A stretch of 64,000 nucleotides of DNA from Planotetraspora silvatica (lineage in GTDB: Bacteria > Actinomycetota > Actinomycetes > Streptosporangiales > Streptosporangiaceae). Shown here piece by piece: positions 16,301 through 24,508 of this stretch. Position numbers and translations under genes: made by a program. The DNA lies in the NCBI RefSeq assembly GCF_016863315.1, contig NZ_BOOQ01000006.1:1-64000 (forward strand). Reading direction: 5' to 3'. The notes under the pieces were generated by a model. It did no database searches and was not told the DNA's origin. It saw only the letters and a list, made by a program, of their open reading frames with translations. Numbering within the stretch: the first letter of the stretch is position 1; every line of letters begins with the position of its first letter.

Positions 16301-16711
16301 CCCGAGGGCGGACCCGAGCCTGGCCCTGGCCGAGGCGGGGTCGTCATCGAGCCACTCCCCGGCCGAGCGGACGGTCGCCTCGAAGCGCAGCGCGTCGACC
16401 TGCTCGGCCGCGGTGCGCAGGGCGTAGCCGGAGGCCACCGTCACCAGCAGGCGGTTCGGCCCGCCGCGCGGGCGGTTCGGCTCGAGCACGCGGCGCAGCC
16501 GCGAGACGTAGACCTGCAGCCCCGACTGCGCCCCCTTGGCGGCGTCGTCGTCCCACAGGTCGAACAGCAGCGTGTCCACGGGAACGACCTGCCCCCGTGC
16601 GACGAGCAGGCGGGCGAGGACGGCACGCTGCCGCAGGCCGCCGAGGTCGATGAGGCCGGCGTCGCCGTCGGCCTCCACCGGGCCGAGGACCCGGAACGTG
16701 ACCGGACTCAT
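13379..16711 (-). CDS. AfsR/SARP-type transcriptional regulator with BTAD, ATPase and TPR-like domains
   Basis: A 1110-residue regulator. An OmpR-like winged helix (about 1-95; FRVLGPVEA...LRQRAVLARLL) is followed by a bacterial transcriptional activation domain (about 100-250), a STAND-type NTPase with Walker A GDPGAGKTT (K325) and Walker B VLEDLHWADD (E424, D425), and a C-terminal half of helical TPR-like repeats. Such proteins activate specialised-metabolite or developmental genes when the TPR part senses a signal. No biosynthetic cluster adjoins it, so the target is unknown. ATG 16711 gives the family N-terminus. Repeat array A begins 2 bp beyond its stop. Confidence 0.92.
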   Translation of the reverse strand: MSPVTFRVLGPVEADGDAGLIDLGGLRQRAVLARLLVARGQVVPVDTLLFDLWDDDAAKGAQSGLQVYVSRLRRVLEPNRPRGGPNRLLVTVASGYALRTAAEQVDALRFEATVRSAGEWLDDDPASARARLGSALGLWQGTPYSGFADQSWAEAEVARLSELRLVARERHADAGLRMGLHAETVPDLEAMTTEHALREEGWRLLALGLYRCGRQGDALAAIRKARTILSDELGIDPGPALRKLESGILSQDPALDLAAPAARRTTEIGATWPPRSFEAVDLPPLEPEPFMGRDGELDMLRAAAPRAGAGRFTVAVVNGDPGAGKTTLVRQLSGLLEDGGWIAAAGGCPDSSATPPGWAWVEVLRALVARRGAGEYAALLAPLLDDAAPDTGDDEASGGFRLHRAVGGYLSAVAREAPLLIVLEDLHWADDQTLALLRALPSLLAASRVLMVVTCRDGELNDQQQDVLAALARLGPVRVGLDGLDDASVAELVRATCVHDVDDEVVTTIVERAGGNPFFVKETVRLFEAEADISEVPSGVRDVLRRRIARLPERAQQVLLQAAVIGRDVDVDVLVDVSGDEDAVVDAVEAALLAGLVTEPGTGLLRFDHDLVRDTLYSDASRLRRSRLHAAVASVIERRNPGDVAAMAHHYDAAGTADSAAKAGWYAGLAAEQAERRFAHREAASLWQQAVTALDRAHGGHGPVRERLELQLRHIRALALGGDMTAARGLRREAMNVALPLGDMELTARIAAALAVPHKGIARDFTRTAWEIVDVTEKALVELPPGEQSLRASLLATLALELEGSATQRGYQASLEAEELARSSGDPALLAVALSGRLRQSYTMTQVDERETIGRELLRVGAESGQIAVRALAHLVLLECAAARGDFAEADGHLAEAESLGRQYDLPAPAAVGAWYAGQRLMITGDYAEAERAYRNAARLTARAGMLEGRQDLPLIATFCLHLVDGRAAEMAEPLAEAHQRGAKWTLDAYAVALASAGHLKDAQVIATGREPVRTDFLYELALIWRALAGMLLDDADRMKEAYEKLVPFRDRIAGAGTGVVALWPVARTLGDLAVRLGLPAREHYETALGVAERVGVPRWIDEARQSLPT

Positions 16712-16889
16712 CGGGCGCTCGTCCCGCGCCCGGCCGTACGGATGGTCAGGGGTGCACGCCCGGGCGATCGCCGTGCGTCGTACGCGTCCGCTGCCACTTG
16801 CCCACACATGTCAGCCGTAACGGTATGCGCGCCCGCGAAGGGGGCACAAGGTCTTTCCGGATCCGGGCATCATCGCTCTCGCGGGACGG

Positions 16890-17963
16890 TCACGTCGTCT
16901 GCGCGCGGGCCGGTGTCCGCCGGTCCTCCGTCGACCTGTTCTCGCGCCTGCGGAGCAGCGACCACGCGCCGAGCGCCAGCGCGCCCCAGGGGATCTCGAT
17001 CGTGTAGGTCCAGAAGCCGAACAGGATGGCGGCCGCGGTCGCTCCGCTCGCGGGCTGCCCGAAGGCGCCGATCAGCAGGGCGGCCACGCCGCCCTCCATG
17101 ATCCCCGCACCGCTCGGCGTGATGACGGCGGAGGTCAGCACGCGGCTCAGCGCGAAGACGGCGATCGTCTCCGCGGGGCCGGGATACGAGTCGGTCGCCA
17201 CGAGGCAGCAGGCCATGATCGCGCACTGGAGGGCGAGGAAGGCGATCATGCCCAGCGAAAGTCCCAGCCACTTCCGGTGGATGATCTCCGCGGTGTCCCG
17301 GCGGAGCCGGTCGATCGCCGCGGAGGCGGCGTGCTCGGCGGGCCGGAACCGGCGGGGGGCGAGCCGGAGGAGCCCGTCGAGCGCCCGGCTGAGGACCGCC
17401 GCGGCACGGTCCCAGTAGAGGGCCGCCGCCACGACGGCGACCAGGCCGACGATGGACGCGGCCCCGACCCATCCGGCGTTCGCGACGGTCGGGTTGGTGG
17501 CCTTGCCGGCGATCAGCAGGCCGGCGATGCCGACGGCCGGCAGCAGGAACCTGAACAGGGAGTTCCAGATACCCGTGACCAGCGTGTAGACCACGATGGG
17601 CCGGTTGGCGAACCCCCAGCCGCGGGTCATCCCGAAGGTGAGGGCGACCCCCGCCGCGCCGCCGAACGGGAGCAGGTTGCTGACCGCGCTTCCCGCCGCG
17701 TTGAGGGTCAGTGCCTGGAGGTGGCTCAGACCGGGCAGCGCCGAGGTCATCACGAAGGTGTACGCCCAGAGACTCGCCAGCCACAACACGGTCATCAGCA
17801 GGACCGTGTGCCAGCTCAGCCTGCCGAACTCGCGCCCGATCTCGTGCCAGCTGACCTTGGCGCCGGTCAGCGTGTGCACGATCCAGGGCAGGTAGACGAC
17901 GAGCGCGACGGCCAGCGCAAGGGACAGCGCGGACAGCGCGACACGCAGCCACTTGTTGTTCAC
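16890..17963 (-). CDS. Flippase-like integral membrane protein (YbhN/LPG synthase TM family)
   Basis: A 357-residue protein with about eight membrane spans and the UPF0104 hallmarks: SNLLPFGGAAGVALTF near residue 95, and RVLTSAVITPSGAGIMEGGVAALL near 285. The family forms the membrane part of lysylphosphatidylglycerol synthase and also includes glycolipid translocases. No synthase domain is present here. GTG 17963 has GGGGGC a few nt upstream. Its neighbours are a PIG-L deacetylase and a GT4 glycosyltransferase, so a role in moving a glycolipid across the membrane is a reasonable guess. Confidence 0.85.
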   Translation of the reverse strand: MNNKWLRVALSALSLALAVALVVYLPWIVHTLTGAKVSWHEIGREFGRLSWHTVLLMTVLWLASLWAYTFVMTSALPGLSHLQALTLNAAGSAVSNLLPFGGAAGVALTFGMTRGWGFANRPIVVYTLVTGIWNSLFRFLLPAVGIAGLLIAGKATNPTVANAGWVGAASIVGLVAVVAAALYWDRAAAVLSRALDGLLRLAPRRFRPAEHAASAAIDRLRRDTAEIIHRKWLGLSLGMIAFLALQCAIMACCLVATDSYPGPAETIAVFALSRVLTSAVITPSGAGIMEGGVAALLIGAFGQPASGATAAAILFGFWTYTIEIPWGALALGAWSLLRRRENRSTEDRRTPARAQTT

Positions 17964-18023
17964 TCGAGATGCCCCCAGTCGTCCTTGGTCGCCTCAAGTG
18001 TGCCGGGAGATCGGTTACCTGGA

Positions 18024-18041
18024 ATCATCCTGACGGATGAT
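18024..18041 (-). terminator. Small hairpin past the PIG-L gene
   Basis: ATCATCC (18024-18030) / GGATGAT (18035-18041), 4-nt loop, 8 bp beyond the PIG-L stop; the stop itself lies in CCCCTAGGGG. A weak terminator between two same-strand genes. Confidence 0.4.
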
Positions 18042-18049
18042 CGGGTCCC

Positions 18050-18847
18050 CTAGGGGTTGCCGAAGGGATGCCTGAGGCGGGTGCCAGGGGGCAGCCCCCG
18101 CTGGACGAACCATTCGGTCCCGAACACGTACCGGTAGATCGGCGCCGGGATTCTGAGCATGGCGCCGAGCGTCCGGTCCCCGTTTCCGCCGCTGGCCTGG
18201 CTCACATGCGCGGCCATGGCGGTCCGCTTGGCCCTGGTGTGCCTGCGGACGTTCACCCGGTGGGTGATGGTCTCCCCGGCGGAGTAGGCCCTCTCGAAGC
18301 TCCTGACGTCGAGCGCCGGATAGAAACGGGCCGCGAGCCGCACTCCCTTGACGAGCCAGTCCCGGTTCACCGTTGCCTCCAGCACGATCGGCGTCCCGGC
18401 GATCTCGGCCGCCCGGCTGCCGACCCGGTACACCTGGACGTGGTCCGGGTGCCCGTAGCCGCCGGAGGGGTCGTAGATCGTCACCAGGTCGGCCGTCTCC
18501 TCCTTGAGGATCGCGGCGAGTCGCTGCGCGGCCTCCTCGATGTCGACGTCGATGAACGCGTTGTCCGCCCGGTCGTCCGCCATTCCGCCGTCGATCGCCA
18601 GGCCCGAGTCGCCGTATCCCAGCTGAACGACGCGGGCGCAGCCGAGCGCCGCCGCCGAGCTGCGCAGCTCGTCCATCCTCGCCTTGCCGAGCTCCTCGCC
18701 GTGAGGGAGCTCCGCGAGGCCGCGCTCTCCCGCGGTCGCGACGACGAGCACGACCCGATGCCCCTCGTCCGCCAGCATCGCCATGGTCCCCGCGGTCAGC
18801 AGGGCCTCGTCATCCGGATGGGCGTGGAAGAACACCGCCGTTTTCAT
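18050..18847 (-). CDS. PIG-L family N-deacetylase
   Basis: A 265-residue zinc hydrolase of the GlcNAc-PI de-N-acetylase/MshB family. The metal site is visible: HAHPDDE (H8-E14, with H10 and D13 as likely ligands) and GYGHPDHVQVY near residue 135. The family removes acetyl from N-acetylglucosamine in glycolipids or small thiols. It is divergent from a GT4 glycosyltransferase with 150 bp between them, which parallels the MshA/MshB chemistry (transfer, then deacetylation), although neither protein carries enough to be called a mycothiol enzyme. ATG 18847 is chosen from the family N-terminus; the ribosome site is weak. Confidence 0.88.
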   Translation of the reverse strand: MKTAVFFHAHPDDEALLTAGTMAMLADEGHRVVLVVATAGERGLAELPHGEELGKARMDELRSSAAALGCARVVQLGYGDSGLAIDGGMADDRADNAFIDVDIEEAAQRLAAILKEETADLVTIYDPSGGYGHPDHVQVYRVGSRAAEIAGTPIVLEATVNRDWLVKGVRLAARFYPALDVRSFERAYSAGETITHRVNVRRHTRAKRTAMAAHVSQASGGNGDRTLGAMLRIPAPIYRYVFGTEWFVQRGLPPGTRLRHPFGNP

Positions 18848-18997
18848 CCCGTTACGCCGAACGTTGTCATCGTGCTCCACGAAATGTTGTCCCAGTCCCT
18901 GCCCCATGATCCCACGTGGCGGTTCACGCTCACGGTCCACCCTCCCGGGGCGCACCGGCGGTTTGATGGGCGACGCGCGCTCTGTCACGCTGGCCCG

Positions 18998-20131
18998 GTG
19001 AGGATCCTTCACGTCAGTGACTGCTACCTCCCACGACTCGGGGGAATCGAGGTGCAGGTCGCTGACCTCGTCAGAGTGCAGCGGGAGGCGGGCCACAACG
19101 TCGAGGTGGCCACGGCGACGCCCGGGGAGAGCCTGCCCGGCGTGCACCGCGTGGTGGCCTCCCTGCCCTTCGACCTGCCCGTGCACCCCCGTGGAACCAC
19201 GCACCTGCTCCGGATGATGACGGCGCGGCGGCCCGACGTGGTCCACGTCCACGCGGGGGCGGCCTCGCCGTTCGCCTGGATGGGCGTGCGCGCCGCCGTG
19301 CGCGCGGGCCTGCCGGTGGTGGTGACCGTCCACAGCATGTGGGATCCCGTGACGCGGGGCGGCTACCGGGCGTTGCAGAGCGTCTTCCGGTGGCGCCGCT
19401 GGGGTCTGGTCGCCACCGCCGTGAGCGAGGCCGCGGCCCGTCCGATCAGGGCGGTGGCCGGGCCGAACGTGCCCGTCCTCGTCGTGTCGAACGGGCTCGA
19501 CGTCTCGGCCTGGCGCCCCACCGGTGAGCCGGCGCACGAGGAGACGGTCCACGTGGTGGCGGTGGGGCGGCTGGCCCCGCGCAAGCAGCCGATACGGCTG
19601 CTCAAACTGCTGGAGGCGGCGCGTGGCCGCGTGCCGGACGAGATCGCGATGCGGGCGACCATCGTGGGAGACGGGCCCGCACGGGGACGCATGGAGCGGT
19701 ACCTGCGGGCCCGGGGGATGGACTGGGTGTCGCTTCCCGGCCGGTTCAGCAGGGAGCAGATCAAGGTGCTGCTCGCCTCGGCCGACGTCTTCGTTGCCCC
19801 GGCGCCACGGGAGTCGTTCGGGCTGGCGGCCCTGGAGGCGCGCTCGGCGGGGATCCCCGTGGTGGCCCGGATGCAGAGCGGTGTGGCCGACTTCGTCCGT
19901 CCCGGTAAGGAGGGCCTGCTGGGGCGCACCTTCGACGAGCTGGTCACCTCGGTGGCGACACTGGCGCGAGACAGCGAGCTGCGCCATGCCATCGCCGGTC
20001 ACAACCGGGAGACCGAACCGGTCAAGTCCTCCTGGCCCGCGGTTCTGGAGGGTTTCGGCCGCTGCTACGAGCTGGCGGCTGAGACCTCCTCAGCGAGCCG
20101 GGGCCTCCCCGGTACGTCCGGACCCTTTTGA
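18998..20131 (+). CDS. Glycosyltransferase family 4 protein
   Basis: A 377-residue GT-B retaining transferase. The N-terminal domain opens ILHVSDCYLPRLGGIEVQVADL, with the GG loop that binds acceptor, and the C-terminal nucleotide-sugar domain shows VAVGRLAPRKQP near 190 and the E-x7-E type motif PRESFGLAALEARSAGIPVVA near 270. Sugar and acceptor are not readable. GTG 18998 begins the Rossmann strand at the usual place. The frame is open far upstream, but that region is antisense to the PIG-L gene. The stop lies inside a hairpin (20123-20155). Confidence 0.9.
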   Translation: MRILHVSDCYLPRLGGIEVQVADLVRVQREAGHNVEVATATPGESLPGVHRVVASLPFDLPVHPRGTTHLLRMMTARRPDVVHVHAGAASPFAWMGVRAAVRAGLPVVVTVHSMWDPVTRGGYRALQSVFRWRRWGLVATAVSEAAARPIRAVAGPNVPVLVVSNGLDVSAWRPTGEPAHEETVHVVAVGRLAPRKQPIRLLKLLEAARGRVPDEIAMRATIVGDGPARGRMERYLRARGMDWVSLPGRFSREQIKVLLASADVFVAPAPRESFGLAALEARSAGIPVVARMQSGVADFVRPGKEGLLGRTFDELVTSVATLARDSELRHAIAGHNRETEPVKSSWPAVLEGFGRCYELAAETSSASRGLPGTSGPF

Positions 20132-20155
20132 GAAGCCGGGGCCTCTCAAAAAGGG
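20123..20155. terminator. Shared hairpin at two convergent 3' ends
   Basis: CCCTTTTGAGA (20123-20133) pairs with TCTCAAAAAGGG (20144-20155) with one bulged A and a GC-rich loop. It includes the glycosyltransferase stop and the stop of the small minus-strand ORF 20146-20241. Confidence 0.6.
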
Positions 20156-20241
20156 AGGACCTTGCCCGAAGGGGTGCGCAGGTCGACGGGCTCGGGGTGC
20201 TTCGGTGGCCGGGGCCGGGGAATGATCTGCAACTTCTTCAT
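20146..20241 (-). CDS. Probable 31-residue Pro/Lys-rich peptide downstream of the ATP-grasp operon
   Basis: An ORF too short for routine callers: ATG 20241 preceded by GAGAGGAGGG, 10 nt upstream. The product begins MKKLQIIPRPRPPKHPEP and ends VLPF, with seven prolines and a net positive charge and no membrane segment. It lies 133 bp beyond the transglutaminase gene on the same strand, and its stop is set in a hairpin shared with the convergent glycosyltransferase, which supports a real 3' end. It may be a last gene of the ATP-grasp / alpha-E / transglutaminase operon. I do not recognise the family; coding is not proven. Confidence 0.45.
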   Translation of the reverse strand: MKKLQIIPRPRPPKHPEPVDLRTPSGKVLPF

Positions 20242-20374
20242 CGGGGGCTGCCCTCCTCTCAAACTCTTGGTGTCATGATTCCCACGAAATCATCGGGATT
20301 ATCCTCGCCAGGCCATTTCCGCTTCACTTCTTGTTCTTGTACTCCGCAGGCGCCCGCAAACCCTTCGTAGGGCC

Positions 20375-21211
20375 TCATGCCAGCCGGGTCACCTCGACCG
20401 TCACCTCCTGGTTCTCGGCGGGCGGCCCCTGGTAGACGCCCTTGAGGGGTGGTACGTCCGAATAGTCCCTGCCGCGGGCGACGACGACGTGTCCCTCCCC
20501 GACCTCCGTCCTGTTGGTGGGATCGAGGGCGGCCCACTCGCCGGTCCAGTACTCGACCCAGGCGTGGCTCTGGCCGACGACGCGGCGGCCGATCTCGGCC
20601 TCCCGTTGCGGATGGAGATATCCCGAGACGTATCGGGCCGGGATCCCCGCCGCGCGCATCAGGGCGACGGTGAGGTGGGACATGTCCTGGCAGACGCCCA
20701 CGGCCTGATCCCAGACCTCCTGGGCGCTGGTGAGCACGCCGGTCGCCCCGGGTGTGTACGCCACCCGGTCGTTCACGCTCCACGCGATCGCCTCGGCCGT
20801 CTCGTGCGGGTCGTGTCCCTCGGCGTGCTCCCGGACCGTGGCCGCGAGCTCCGGGGAGATCGAGCTCTGTGCGGTGGGGCGGAGCATCTCCGCCACCGGC
20901 CCGTCGACCGTGCGGAGCTCGCCCCAGCTCAGCGGCTTACCGCGGGGACGGGAGGCGGCCGTCTCCACCCTGCTGACCGACTCGATCGTCAGCGACGTGT
21001 GGGCCTTCGGCAGGTCGAAGACGCTGACGAGCGTGCCCCAGTGGTCGACGTAGGTCCAGATCGGGGTGGCGGGCCGGACGATCAGCCGCCTCTCCAGGGT
21101 GTTCTGCCTGCCGTCGTCCAGTGGCGTCATCCTGACCTCGTTGTACGACGCCGAGGCCGTTCCGTCGTACTCGAAGCCGGTGACATGCCTGATCTTCACA
21201 CGCCAGCCCAT
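20375..21211 (-). CDS. Transglutaminase-like cysteine peptidase-fold protein
   Basis: A 278-residue protein with N-terminal beta region (RHVTGFEYDGTASASYNEVRMTP, the bacterial transglutaminase-like N-domain) and a core catalytic domain. The triad is present: Cys in AVGVCQDMSHL, His in VGQSHAWVEYW, and Asp in WAALDPTNRTEV. It is predicted to hydrolyse or transfer peptide bonds. It is the third gene of the conserved trio with alpha-E and circularly permuted ATP-grasp proteins. ATG 21211 follows GAGAGGAGG and overlaps the alpha-E gene by 16 bp, indicating translational coupling. Confidence 0.9.
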   Translation of the reverse strand: MGWRVKIRHVTGFEYDGTASASYNEVRMTPLDDGRQNTLERRLIVRPATPIWTYVDHWGTLVSVFDLPKAHTSLTIESVSRVETAASRPRGKPLSWGELRTVDGPVAEMLRPTAQSSISPELAATVREHAEGHDPHETAEAIAWSVNDRVAYTPGATGVLTSAQEVWDQAVGVCQDMSHLTVALMRAAGIPARYVSGYLHPQREAEIGRRVVGQSHAWVEYWTGEWAALDPTNRTEVGEGHVVVARGRDYSDVPPLKGVYQGPPAENQEVTVEVTRLA

Positions 21212-22155
21212 GAGGAGCCTCCTCTCACCCAGCTCGTGGGGGCGGTCTGCTGGAAGAAACGATCCGTGATCGCCAGGGCGGCGGCCGTCCCCGCCTCCTG
21301 CAGCGCGATGAGCAGTTGCGGAAGCTGGTCCTGCAGCGATGTCACGTCGGCGTACTCCAGCCCCATGCGGACCCGGCCGATCGCGGCCCGCGCCGAGTCG
21401 GTCATGCCCGCACGGTCGTGGTGGGGGGCCAGTTCGGCGAGGCACTGCTCGGCCGTCGCCAGGGCGTGCATGACCGACCGGGGGAACAGCCGGTCCAGCA
21501 GGAGGAACTCCAGGACCTTGGCCCTGTCGCCCCGATGGGTCCGGGTGAACGACTCGTCCGCCCCGCAGGCCTCGAGCAGCAGCCGCCACGTCGCGGGCTC
21601 GGAGGTCGCCGCGGGCGATCCGGAGACGGCGGAGTGGTGGACGGCGAGCAGGCGGGAGGTCATGTCGGCCCGTTCGAGGCTGCGCCCGAGCACGATGAAC
21701 CGCCACCCGTCGTCCCTGCTCATGGTCGCGTCCGCCAGGCCGAAGAACAGCGCCGACCGTTCGCGGACGTACCTGAGGTAACTGTGCGGCCCGAGCCGTT
21801 CGGCCGCGCCGCGCATGGCGGGCAACTGGTTCCAGGTGACGTTGAGACACTCCCACGTCTCGCTGGAGATGATCTCCCGGACTCCCCGGGCGTTCTCCCT
21901 GGCCGCCCGCACGCACCCGGCGATCGAGCTCGGATCGGCCGAGTCGTAGGCCAGCCGCCCGACCATGGTCTCGGTCGTCAGCGGCTCGGCTCCGTCGTGG
22001 CCGAGGATCGCGAAGACGGCGGTGCCGTCCTCCTCGCCGGCGAGGGCCCGGTGGAGGGAGACGTCGAGGATCCGGGCGATGTCGTCGGCGCGCTCGACGT
22101 ACCGCCCGATCCAGTACAGCGTCTCGGCGATCCGGCTGAGCAGCTCTCTCGTCAT
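21196..22155 (-). CDS. Alpha-E domain-containing protein
   Basis: A 319-residue all-helical protein of the alpha-E family, beginning with the characteristic LLSRIAETLYWIGRYVERADDIARILD and containing repeated ERADMTSRLL-type helices. No enzymatic residue set is established for this family; it always accompanies circularly permuted ATP-grasp ligases and transglutaminases and is thought to be a structural or substrate-handling partner. ATG 22155 follows GGGGGA with 5-6 nt spacing; an in-frame ATG at 22173 is possible. It starts 14 bp after the ATP-grasp gene. Confidence 0.9.
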   Translation of the reverse strand: MTRELLSRIAETLYWIGRYVERADDIARILDVSLHRALAGEEDGTAVFAILGHDGAEPLTTETMVGRLAYDSADPSSIAGCVRAARENARGVREIISSETWECLNVTWNQLPAMRGAAERLGPHSYLRYVRERSALFFGLADATMSRDDGWRFIVLGRSLERADMTSRLLAVHHSAVSGSPAATSEPATWRLLLEACGADESFTRTHRGDRAKVLEFLLLDRLFPRSVMHALATAEQCLAELAPHHDRAGMTDSARAAIGRVRMGLEYADVTSLQDQLPQLLIALQEAGTAAALAITDRFFQQTAPTSWVRGGSSWAGV

Positions 22156-22169
22156 CCCGTGTCCCCCCG

Positions 22170-23687
22170 TCATTGTTGTTCGGCGTCCCAGGCGGCGCTG
22201 CGGCTCGGCTCCCACTGCACCGGCGGTGCGCCGCCGGCCGCGGCGGGAGTCGTACGGGCCGGCTCGCCGGGCAGCACCCAGGTGTCCTTGGAGCCGCCGC
22301 CCTGGCTGGAGTTGACCACCAGTTCTCCTTCCGGGAGGGCGACCCGGGTGAGTCCTCCGGGCAGCAGCCAGACGTCGTCCCCGTCGTTGACCGCGAAGGG
22401 ACGCAGGTCGATGTGGCGCGGGCGCGGACGGTCGCCGATCAGGCTGGGCGCGGTCGACAGGGCCACCGGCCGCTGCGCCACCCACCCCCGCGGATCCGCT
22501 CGTACGGCTGTCGCGAGCGTGTCCAATGCCGCCTCGGACGCCCTCGGGCCGATGACGATGCCCTTGCCTCCGGCGCCGTCCACCGGCTTGAGCACGAGGG
22601 CGGAGAGGTTGCCGAGCGCCCACTCGAGCGTGTCGGGATCCTCCAGACGGTAGGACTCCACGTTGGCGATCAGCGGTTCCTCATTCAGGTAGTACTTCAT
22701 GAGGTCGGGGACGTAGGTGTAGATCAGCTTGTCGTCGGCCACGCCGTTGCCCACGGCGTTGGCGATCGTCACGTTCCGGGAACGCGCCGCGTTGACCAGT
22801 CCCGGACAGCCGAGGGTGGAGTCCCAGCGGAAATGGAGCGGGTCCAGATACTCGTCGTCCACCCGCCGGTAGATCACATGGACGGGACGCTTGCCATGTG
22901 TGGTCACCATGTAGACGCGGTTGTTCTCGCAGACCAGGTCCCGGCCTTCGACGAGTTCCACGCCCATCAGGCGGGCGAGGAGGGCGTGCTCGAAGTAGGC
23001 CGCGTTGTAGACGCCGGGCGTGAGGACCACCACGGTCGGATCGGCCACGTGCTCGGGGGCGGCCTTGCGGAGAGCGGCGAGCAGGCGGCCGGGATACTCG
23101 TCGACCTGCCGCACCCGCTGCTCCGCGAAGAGGGCGGGCAGCGTGCGGCTCATGGCCAGCCGGTTCTCCAGGACGTAGCTGACCCCGCTCGGCGTGCGGA
23201 CGTTGTCCTCGAGGACCCGGAAGTCGCCGTATTCGTCGCGGATGATGTCGATCCCGGCGACGTGCACGCGCACACGGGCGGGGATCCCGTCGGCCGCCCG
23301 ATGGAAGTGCGGGGAGGAGTGCAACAGCCGCCAGGGCACCACTCCGTCGTGGAACACCTGGCGGCTGCCGTACACGTCGTCGAGGAACCCCTCCAGCGTA
23401 CGGACGCGTTGCCGTACGGCCCGGGCGATCAGGTCCCACTCGGCCGCGTCGAGGACCCGCGGGATCAGGTCGAGAGGGAAGGGGCGTTCCTCTCCGGCAT
23501 AGTCGAAGGTCACGCCCCGATCGGTGAACACCCGGGCGAGCTGGTCGGCCCGGAAGCGGAGCTCGTCCGCCCCCAGCGGTTGCAGGGCCGCGAACAGCGC
23601 CTGGTACGGCGGGCGGGGGACGCCCGGCCGCTCGAACATCTCGTCCCATGCGTTGGCCAGGGCATATGAGTCGAATATGTCCGCCAT
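22170..23687 (-). CDS. Circularly permuted ATP-grasp ligase (type 2)
   Basis: A 505-residue predicted ATP-dependent carboxylate-amine ligase. Landmarks: an N-terminal DEMFERPGVPRPPY segment, VLEDNVRTPSGVSYVLENR near 160-180, and a C-terminal VLKPVDGAGGKGIVIGP lysine/glycine loop that would bind ATP, followed by VAQRPVALSTAP and RPFAV. Circular permutation puts the lysine loop near the C-terminus. The family is predicted to make peptide or amide bonds on an unknown substrate. It heads the operon with alpha-E and transglutaminase genes (14-bp and -16-bp spacing) and possibly the small ORF at 20146-20241. ATG 23687; the ribosome site is weak. Confidence 0.9.
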   Translation of the reverse strand: MADIFDSYALANAWDEMFERPGVPRPPYQALFAALQPLGADELRFRADQLARVFTDRGVTFDYAGEERPFPLDLIPRVLDAAEWDLIARAVRQRVRTLEGFLDDVYGSRQVFHDGVVPWRLLHSSPHFHRAADGIPARVRVHVAGIDIIRDEYGDFRVLEDNVRTPSGVSYVLENRLAMSRTLPALFAEQRVRQVDEYPGRLLAALRKAAPEHVADPTVVVLTPGVYNAAYFEHALLARLMGVELVEGRDLVCENNRVYMVTTHGKRPVHVIYRRVDDEYLDPLHFRWDSTLGCPGLVNAARSRNVTIANAVGNGVADDKLIYTYVPDLMKYYLNEEPLIANVESYRLEDPDTLEWALGNLSALVLKPVDGAGGKGIVIGPRASEAALDTLATAVRADPRGWVAQRPVALSTAPSLIGDRPRPRHIDLRPFAVNDGDDVWLLPGGLTRVALPEGELVVNSSQGGGSKDTWVLPGEPARTTPAAAGGAPPVQWEPSRSAAWDAEQQ

Positions 23688-23791
23688 GTCCGGAGGGTAG
23701 GAAAGCTATGTTTCGGACAATGCGTGGGAATGTTTCAAGTCATGTCCCGGTGGCGGATTCGTCCTTACTCACAGGCCCGTAGCCGCCGAGG

Positions 23792-24367
23792 TCAGGCCAC
23801 CGACGCGACGATCTTGCCGAAGAGCGGGGTCAGTTTGGTGGCCGTCGCCTTGTCGGCGTTGACCAGGTAGACGTTCACCAGGCGATCGTCGTCTCCGACC
23901 AGCCCCTCCACGACGACCTTGTTCCTCTCGCACACGACGCCCTTGCCGGAGTCGCGCAGCTTCCCGCCGAACCCGGAGCACGAGTCGCCGAAGGCCTGCC
24001 GGACCCTGGCCACGTCGGCTCCGAGCACGACGTCGGCGCGCAGGGCCAGCGGGTCCGAGCCCTCCTGGGGCGCTTGTGCGCTGGTGAACAGGCAGACGGT
24101 CGCCTTGATGGACTCGGCGGTCTCCAGGGGGTGGTCGTACAGCTGCTCCTGCAACTCCCACTTGAGTGAGGTCGCCTGGCCGAGCGACTCCGCGCTGAGC
24201 GGGCAGCCCACCTTCTTGCCTTGGCCGTCCCCGGCCGCGGCGGCCGCACTGGCCTTGGTGGACGCGCCGGACGCACTGGACTCGCCGGGCGTGGCCGTCG
24301 AGCCGCATCCGGCCAGGAACGCGCCGGCGATCACGACGGTGACCACCTTGCTCACAGAATGCCGCAT
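23792..24367 (-). CDS. Putative lipoprotein (sensor-like, unknown function)
   Basis: A 191-residue lipoprotein. A short signal ends in the lipobox LAGC with lipidated C21, followed by a Ser/Ala/Gly-rich linker and a domain with three further cysteines (CPLSAESL, TVCLFT, DSCSGFG...VVCERN), which likely form disulfides. The layout, ending in a predicted alpha-beta domain, recalls the DUF3558-type lipoproteins next door. ATG 24367 is selected because it places the lipobox correctly; the longer in-frame extension is not signal-like. It lies 141 bp downstream of the next lipoprotein gene on the same strand. Confidence 0.8.
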   Translation of the reverse strand: MRHSVSKVVTVVIAGAFLAGCGSTATPGESSASGASTKASAAAAAGDGQGKKVGCPLSAESLGQATSLKWELQEQLYDHPLETAESIKATVCLFTSAQAPQEGSDPLALRADVVLGADVARVRQAFGDSCSGFGGKLRDSGKGVVCERNKVVVEGLVGDDDRLVNVYLVNADKATATKLTPLFGKIVASVA

Positions 24368-24508
24368 GCCTGCGACACCATCCTTTTCATCTGACGAAGG
24401 CGCCCGAGAGCGCGGTGCGGGGTCCACACGGCGAGGTCGCCGTGCTCGATCTGCCACTCGACGTGGCCGGGAGACGGGGCCTTGCCCGGCGCCCGTCCCC
24501 CGGAGCCG

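Noticed and set aside
15215-17101. Long plus-strand open frame over the regulator
   Set aside because: Antisense shadow of the AfsR-like gene, with arginine/glycine-rich composition and no recognisable domain.
20128-20370. Plus-strand 80-codon ORF after the glycosyltransferase
   Set aside because: No ribosome site, low-complexity content, and it overlaps the better-supported minus-strand 31-codon ORF.
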